DNA from: Brachypterus glaber
Lineage: Eukaryota > Arthropoda > Insecta > Coleoptera > Kateretidae
Assembly: GCA_958510825.1 (NCBI GenBank)
Contig: OY294047.1
Location: 5,890,001 to 5,954,000, forward strand
Length of the DNA stretch: 64,000 nt
Reading direction: 5' to 3'
The notes beneath the pieces were generated by a model that worked only from the letters and a program-made list of their open reading frames with translations, was not told where the DNA came from and did no database searches. Of this stretch, positions 58,020 through 64,000 are shown piece by piece. The position numbers and the translations under genes are program-made. Every line of letters begins with the position of its first letter. Within the stretch, counting starts at the first letter, position 1.

Positions 58020-59480
58020 AAGCAACTTTTTTTTTAATGTCCGTCTGTCTGTTTGTCTGTCTGTCGATCCGTCCGTCCGTCTCTCTGTCCAATGTCACGA
58101 TTTTTGTGAACACGATAACTCAAGAACGAATAATCTGATCGACTTGAAATTTTCAGGAAAAATCAAGTTCTACAAGGGGAAGATCTCTATTGTTTTTGAA
58201 AGTAATCCCCCCAAAAGCAAAAAGGTATGGGGGTTAAACTTTTAAAATTCAAAAAACTGAATGAATATTTCTATTAACGTAACTTTTTCAGGAATTTTTT
58301 TTTATTATAATTATACATATTTTGAAAGTAATCCCCAAAAAACAAAAAAGTTATGGGGGGTTAAGCTTTTAAAAAAATTGAAAAAAGTGGAAAGAAAATT
58401 CCGATTAACGTAACTTTTTCAGGAAAAATTATTTTATAATTCTACCAATTTTAAAAGAATCTCACCAAAAACAAAAAAGTAAAAAAAAATGAAAAAACTA
58501 TCATTTATTTTTTTTTGTTTTTCGCAAAAAGAAAAAACTTAAAATTTTTTTTTTGATTTTTTTTTTTAATTTTTTGTTTCAATTTTTTTGCCTCTCACAA
58601 AATATTTTATTTTTTAAAAAAATTGTTAAATTTTTTATTTTTTTATTTTTTTTTGTTTTTTTTTTTTTTGGTTTTCACAAAAAGAAAACAAAAGAAATTG
58701 TTGAATTTTTTTTTTTTGTTTTTTTGTTTTTTTTTTATTTTTTTATCTTTTTTTAGTGTTAGGGAAAATGCAATAGCATGCCGTTTACTGTGTTCTATGA
58801 AATGCGAAGCTTAGGATTTTTTTTTATTTTTTTTTCAAAAATTTTTTGTTTCTCAAAAAAAGTTCTTAAATTATTTTTTTATTTTTATTTATTCTTTTTT
58901 TGTGTTTTTCGCAAAAATTGTTAAAATTTTTTTCTTAAGATTTATTGATTTTTTGTTAATTTTTTTTTTGAGTACTTGGTAAAATGCAATATTACACCAT
59001 TTACTGTAAATAGTGTACTATAAAATCCGAAGCAATACATATCTTCACGACTTGTTTCATTATATTACTGCGGAAGTAAAAGATATACCGTTGCAGGCAT
59101 TACTAAAAATATTAATCATTGTTTTAACAATTTTTATTAGCCAAAGAAATGTTTTAATGATTTTGTTTTCAATGCAGAAGCTAGCGGATATTTTGCCGGA
59201 TAAGTTTTAATCCCAGTAAATAGCTTGTAATGACATAAATTTCAATCCCAGTAAGCTTGTAATCACTAAGTCCCCTAAAGGAATGAATGATTTCAGGGTT
59301 CCAAAAAAATTTTCCGCATTTTTACTATCCTGATTAGGGTGTGCCTTATATTTTTTTATTAACTTAAAATTTTCATTTAGGTGTAACACGAAAATTCCCA
59401 AAATAATTGTTTTTGGGGAGATTACTTTCAAAAACAACAGGGATCTTCCCCTCATAGAGCTTGATTTTTCCTGAAAATTT
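58020..59480. repeat. Foldback with (GTCT)n arm and T-rich core
   Basis: 58145-58215 (TGAAATTTTCAGGAAAAATC ... GGGGAAGATCTCTATTG) pairs with 59400-59485. The left flank has GTCCGTCTGTCTGTTTGTCT. The core at 58490-58980 is almost pure T/A and encodes only Phe-rich low-complexity frames. Confidence 0.6.
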
Positions 59481-60319
59481 CAATAGGAACTCGTTCAAAA
59501 GTTATCTATAACAATAAATGTTAAAAACCACTATTTGCCTTTATAAAAAGCATGTTTAGTGACAAATAAACCACAAAAATAAATTTGGCCGCCTAAATCG
59601 GTCAAATACCCCTTAGTGCGCTCCTTAGAAACGGCATATCCGGCCAGGGCCCTATAGGTACCTTTGTATGTATCTGTGTTTATTTTTAACGTTTATGACT
59701 TATAAGTTATAACCGAAAATATAAAAATATAAAATAGTATATTAAAGTACTAGTTTCATAACATACGTTTTTATTGTACTACTAGTACTTTAGAAAACTC
59801 GCCGCCAGCGACTCGTTTTTCCAAACGAAACGAGTGCTTTATACAATTTTTTCTATTTTGTTCTAAAATTTAAAAAACTTACATTTAAATTGATGATTGA
59901 TTTAGGGATTTTTGTTTTGGGTTGGCATTACAGTTTACTCTATGTTAAAAATTCTAACAACAAATGATATTTTGATATATTTTACAGTCATCTCTTCTTT
60001 TTTCACTGCAATTAACCAGTCCACAATTTTAACACGGTAAAAAATAACCCAAACACAAAATTTTGTAAAAAATTAAACTTTAAATCGACATTGACATTTG
60101 CACGCAAAACGTCAGGCTTTTGTATGTTGCAAACCCAACAGAAAAAAAAGTATAAACCTCTTATGTGCCTATAAGAACACGCAAAATGTGTGTGATTATG
60201 AGCTTATAAGAGTCGCAAAATAGAAAAATTACTTTAGGTGTACGGAATTTCCCTACCTTCCCCTAGAATAAAAAATGCGGCGATCCATACTTTTAAAAGT
60301 ATCGACCGATATGTAGGTA

Positions 60320-61067
60320 TTTAATTATAATCAGTACCCGGCGTATTTCCAGTTATATTCCAGTCTTCAAGTTAATAAAAGAGGCTTCACCTGGAAATAA
60401 TTCAGGGAGTTTAGATTTTTGGTTTATTGGGTAGGGTTTAAGGCCGCAAATAAACAATTTTGCGACATTGAACTCGATTTTTTAACGTATTTTTCACAAA
60501 AAATGGACTTTTTAAAATATCTCAAGATCGGTGCATCCTATGACAAAAAAAGTTTGATATGAAAATAAAGAGGACCGAATCTTCAACATTTTTTGTGTCA
60601 TGTATTTTTTTGTACGACTTATAGCTAATTCACGTCACCGCCTTAAACGTTACACTGTAGGGTTTTAGATTTTTTTTCTTTATAACTTGGTTAGGAAGGA
60701 TTTTTATGCTTAATACAATGGTAATTCAATCGAAAAACATGTTAACCCAAGATAATGGGGCACAAATGTGTGAATTATTTAAAAAAAAAATAATTTTACG
60801 TAAATTAAAAAGAAAGTGCCAGATAGATTTTTTAAATTTTCACCCAAAATGTTCTAAGGGGCATGCCTAACCGACGATAAAGAACAATTTTGGTTTTAAC
60901 AGTTCCAAATCGAGTTCAACGTCGCAATTTTTTTTTTTATTTGCGGCCATTAACCCTACCCAATAAACCAAAAATCAAAACTCCTTGAATTATTTCCAGG
61001 TAAAGGCTCTTTTATTGACCTGTAGACTGGACCAACTGGAAATATGCCGGGTACTTTTAATTATAAT
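60320..61067. mobile_element. Foldback repeat, GTACCCGGCGTATTTCCAGT ends
   Basis: 60320-60480 pairs with 60905-61067: AAATCGAGTTCAACGTCGCA, TTTGCGGCC, CTACCCAATAAACCAAAAAT and TTATTTCCAGGT recur inverted. The loop of about 420 bp is AT-rich. Confidence 0.7.
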
Positions 61068-61420
61068 ACTTGGTAATTATTAATAGTGTAATGAGTACTT
61101 CTTAAAAGAAACCTTGATTTTTTAACAAAGTACACTTCCTATGTAAAAAATACATTTCTATGTAATGCATGATATATAAAATATAGAATGTACTTATTTT
61201 TTGTTAAAGCAATTATCTTTTTTATAGTAATCACTTTATGATTGATAACATAAAACAGTATAGGTCTAGTAATTTTTTATTTAAGTCCATTTTATATTTA
61301 CATACGCTGTATATGTGAGGAGTTGAACTGCAAAACTTAACATATCCAATAGGAGTTCAACTACAAAACTTTTTCAGATATTCACATATTCAGTTTTTGT
61401 GAAACATTAGATTTTGACTG

Positions 61421-61760
61421 TGAGTTGTGATATCGACTTCAAATTTAGAAATCCTAAATAAGACAACTCAAACTATCTTTTAGCATATATTTGATTCTTT
61501 CAGCTCTTAAAATGTGGTCAGGGGGGGCATGGGGAGAATTTTTTTTTAATGGAAAGGGGGGTCGTATGATACATCATTTTAGCTTATGAAATTCTCCACT
61601 TAACTTATATTTTAATTTTTTTTAACATTTTTTTTTGGGTTTAAAAACGGGTTGAACATTTGTATTACTGTCAAAATTTCTCTAAAAAATCAAACAATTT
61701 TTTTAAAATGACTAATTTCATGATGAAAAGACTTTAAATTATACTTTTAAAAGTTCAAAT
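61421..61760. mobile_element. GGTCCAAAAGTCAC foldback, truncated copy
   Basis: It holds only the left arm from GATATCGACTTCAAATTTAG through the GGGGGGGCATGGGG tract to the loop. Both ends are lost, and LINE sequence follows from about 61838. Confidence 0.7.
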
Positions 61761-61837
61761 AAAAAAAATGTTGATTTTTTAACATTTAGCGAGATCTACA
61801 ATTTTAGATCTTTTTTAAGTTATTTTTTAATCTGGAT

Positions 61838-62333
61838 TCAACTGAAACATATAAAAATAAAAATGTTCAAATTATTGTTGATTTTTAAATGCATTGTACA
61901 GAAGAAACCCACAATAATGCCGCACTTGAAAAATCCAGATGAGTTCCTCATTACAAAACCTAGTTTTTTGAAAGCATCCTGTGATATTAACTCAATATGT
62001 TTGTTAAATGATAATTTACTATCAAAAGTAATGCCCAAAACTTTGACATAATCAGGACGGCTTAATGTTTTGTTGTTGATTTTATAATTAAATATAATCG
62101 GACTTTTTTTCCTCGTGAAAGTCATGGCTTGATATTTATTAATGTTAAGTGGAATGTTATTTTTTTCACACCAGTTATTAATTAATTGTAGATTGTTTTG
62201 AAGCTTTAAACAGTCTGATAGGCTTTTATCGCCATATAGAATTTTGCATCATCAGCAAATAATAAATAATAAATATCAAGGTCTAGTCCAATATCATTAA
62301 TAAAAATTAGGAATAGGAGACGCCCTAAAATTA
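61838..62333 (-). pseudogene. LINE reverse-transcriptase 3' half, degenerate
   Basis: On the minus strand the sequence reads GRLLFLIFINDIGLDLD, then the RT active-site box FADDAKFYMAI (62259 leftward), then after a +1 shift LSDCLKLQNNLQLINNWCEK and MTFTRKKSPIIFNYKINNKT ... VKVLGITFDSKLSFNKHIEL. These are RT motifs of CR1/Jockey-type LINEs in correct order. It starts exactly at the motif after PQGTVLGP, the point reached by the plus-strand LINE at the window edge. Confidence 0.75.
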
Positions 62334-62451
62334 ATTAGCTACGCTTACATATTGCTGAGGGTTAGTTACTGTAAACATTATATAATATATTATAAAATAT
62401 TAATATTAATTTTTGAAAATAAATTTGATTTTTCTTATTTTTTAAATTTAT

Positions 62452-64000
62452 ATGAATGCTCTTTTTGACTTTGAAGAAGATGACGAACTTAAGACAAATA
62501 TTACAGAATTTGAGGAGAACTCAATTGTTAAAAACCGTGTATTGAATATAATGCATTTAAATATCAGATCAATTAATAAAAATATTGAGGAATTTTTAAT
62601 ATATTTAAACAAAATAAATTATGAAAACTTAGATATAATAGTGCTCTCGGAGACGTGGAAAATTGTTGATAAAGATATCTATAAAGTGCCCAAATTTTCT
62701 AGTTACTATAATGAATCTTGTTACAATCAAAATGATGGTACTATAGTCTTTATTAATAATAACCTTGATTTCCATGTTGATACAGTAGATTTCAGAGAAT
62801 TTAAAATGTTGGATATATTGTTGGATGTATTAATAAGATAACTTATGGCATAACTGCAGGTTATAGGCCTCACGGCTCAAATACTCAAATATTCTTGGAA
62901 GATATGTCTACTTACTTGCTAAATTTACAAAAAAGTGACGTTGAAATTTTAGTCGGGGATATTAATATTGACTTCCTTGAGAAAGATAATGAGATCACAA
63001 ATAATTATCTTAACCTACAGTGTCAACATGGAATGATACAATACATTACAGTACCGACAAGAAAAACACCTACAAAAGAGTCTTGTATTGATAATTTTTT
63101 TGTCGGGTTAAAAAGTATAAATTTGAATAAAATTGTCACGTATAATAGTTCTCTTTTTGAAAATTCTCTTACCGACCATGACTGGATTTATCTTAGAATT
63201 ACTGGTAATAATATAATTGTTCGTCCCAAAGATATCCCGTAAACATTAAAAAAAAAATTAACGAATATTTTACTAATAAAGGTGAAAAAATGATAAAAAA
63301 TATTAAAAAATGTCGAAAAAATAATAATAAGGTTAACCGCGCGGTATATAATTCCTTCTTTCTAAATCCAACATCTGAAAATTAAATAATTAATTATATT
63401 TCAAACCTTAAAAAAAATCTAGTTGCGGACCGGACGGTTTATCTGCGAAAATTATTTACGCGGAGATATTGACTCCACTGGTTCACATTATCAACCTGAT
63501 TATGAGCACAGGTAAAATACCCGCAATGATGAAGGAGTCAATTATAACTCCGGTTTACAAATCTGGACCTAAAAATGAAGCTACCAACTATAGACCTATC
63601 TCCGTGATAAATATTTTGGCAAAGATTATTGAACAGTGCCTGAAAAAGAGACTTATGGATTATTTAGAAAAACATAAAATTTTAAGTAAAAAACAATTTG
63701 GATTTAGAAGAAACCTTTCTACATAAGATGCAGTATTGAATCTAAATAAAATAATTGTCGAGGGTCTTAAATGTGGTAAAAAATGTATTATTATCTTTCT
63801 GGATTTAGCCAAGGCCTTTGACACGGTCGACCATGATATTCTTTTAGAGAACCTAGAGTCGATACGTGTTAGAGGCATTGCGCTAAAACTTTTTAAAGAC
63901 TATCTGAGAGGAAGATCGGAAAGTGTAAAACTCAATGATTCAGTAAGTGACCCATGTGCTGTAACTAGGGGCGTGCCCCAGGGGACAGTACTGGGTCCAA
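62452..64000 (+). pseudogene. LINE endonuclease and RT 5' half, runs off the window
   Basis: The APE-type endonuclease begins with IMHLNIRSINKNIEEFLIYL and VLSETW (62452-62841), shifts frame near 62820 (ITYGITAGYRPHGSNTQIFL), and continues with VGDINIDFLEK, ESCIDNFFVG and LTDHDW to a stop at 63242. A gap in the protein follows. Then GPDGLSAKIIYAEILTPLVH starts the RT, with NYRPISVINILAKIIE, QFGFRRNLST and a stop (63724), then IIFLDLAKAFDTVDHDIL and RGVPQGTVLGP at the very end. Frameshifts and the internal stop make it inactive. It is of CR1/Jockey type. Confidence 0.8.

Noticed and set aside
58553..58814. Phe-rich open frames
   Set aside because: They are translations of an almost pure T tract and have no protein-like composition.

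Overview
The window looks like a piece of an arthropod, most probably insect, nuclear genome. It is strongly AT-rich, protein-coding sequence is sparse, introns reach 10 kb, splice sites are GT-AG, and the rest is packed with DNA-transposon remnants, foldback MITEs, LINE fragments and tRNA-derived SINEs. A TE-rich beetle would fit, but the sequence does not prove it. There are no prokaryotic operons, phage genes or CRISPR arrays. A 200-base run of N lies at 17581-17780.

One host gene could be rebuilt with confidence. It is a minus-strand, six-coding-exon major-facilitator transporter of the SLC46 type (proton-coupled folate transporter-like), with its start codon at 55717 and its stop at 31706. 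All five introns are GT-AG and all exon phases join, giving a predicted 562-residue protein with about 12 membrane segments. A splice acceptor 18 bases upstream of the ATG implies at least one non-coding 5' exon further right.

The most striking object is at 27800-31703. It is a structurally intact 3.9-kb DNA transposon with 276-bp terminal inverted repeats that differ at only about 3 positions, a CATT target-site duplication and an unbroken 687-codon ORF. The ORF has four Cys-rich clusters at its N-terminus (the first ZAD-like) and a DDE-like core with a GETIH motif. It landed exactly on the stop codon of the SLC46-like gene, so the transporter keeps its full reading frame but its original 3' UTR is now 3.9 kb away.

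From left to right: 1-9 kb holds MITEs, a SINE, a retroelement ORF fragment (2194-2634) and repeats. 9-11.3 kb is a nested set of transposons, one carrying a broken GHTQME-type transposase. 11.5-27.8 kb is a MITE field with three hAT-type copies, several TA-flanked foldbacks, a palindromic tandem array and a LINE 3' end. 27.8-31.7 kb is the intact transposon. 31.7-55.7 kb is the SLC46-like gene, with LINE, SINE and MITE copies in its introns. 55.7-61.8 kb is again repeats. 61.8-64 kb holds two oppositely oriented LINE pieces that look like one twin-primed insertion cut by the window edge.
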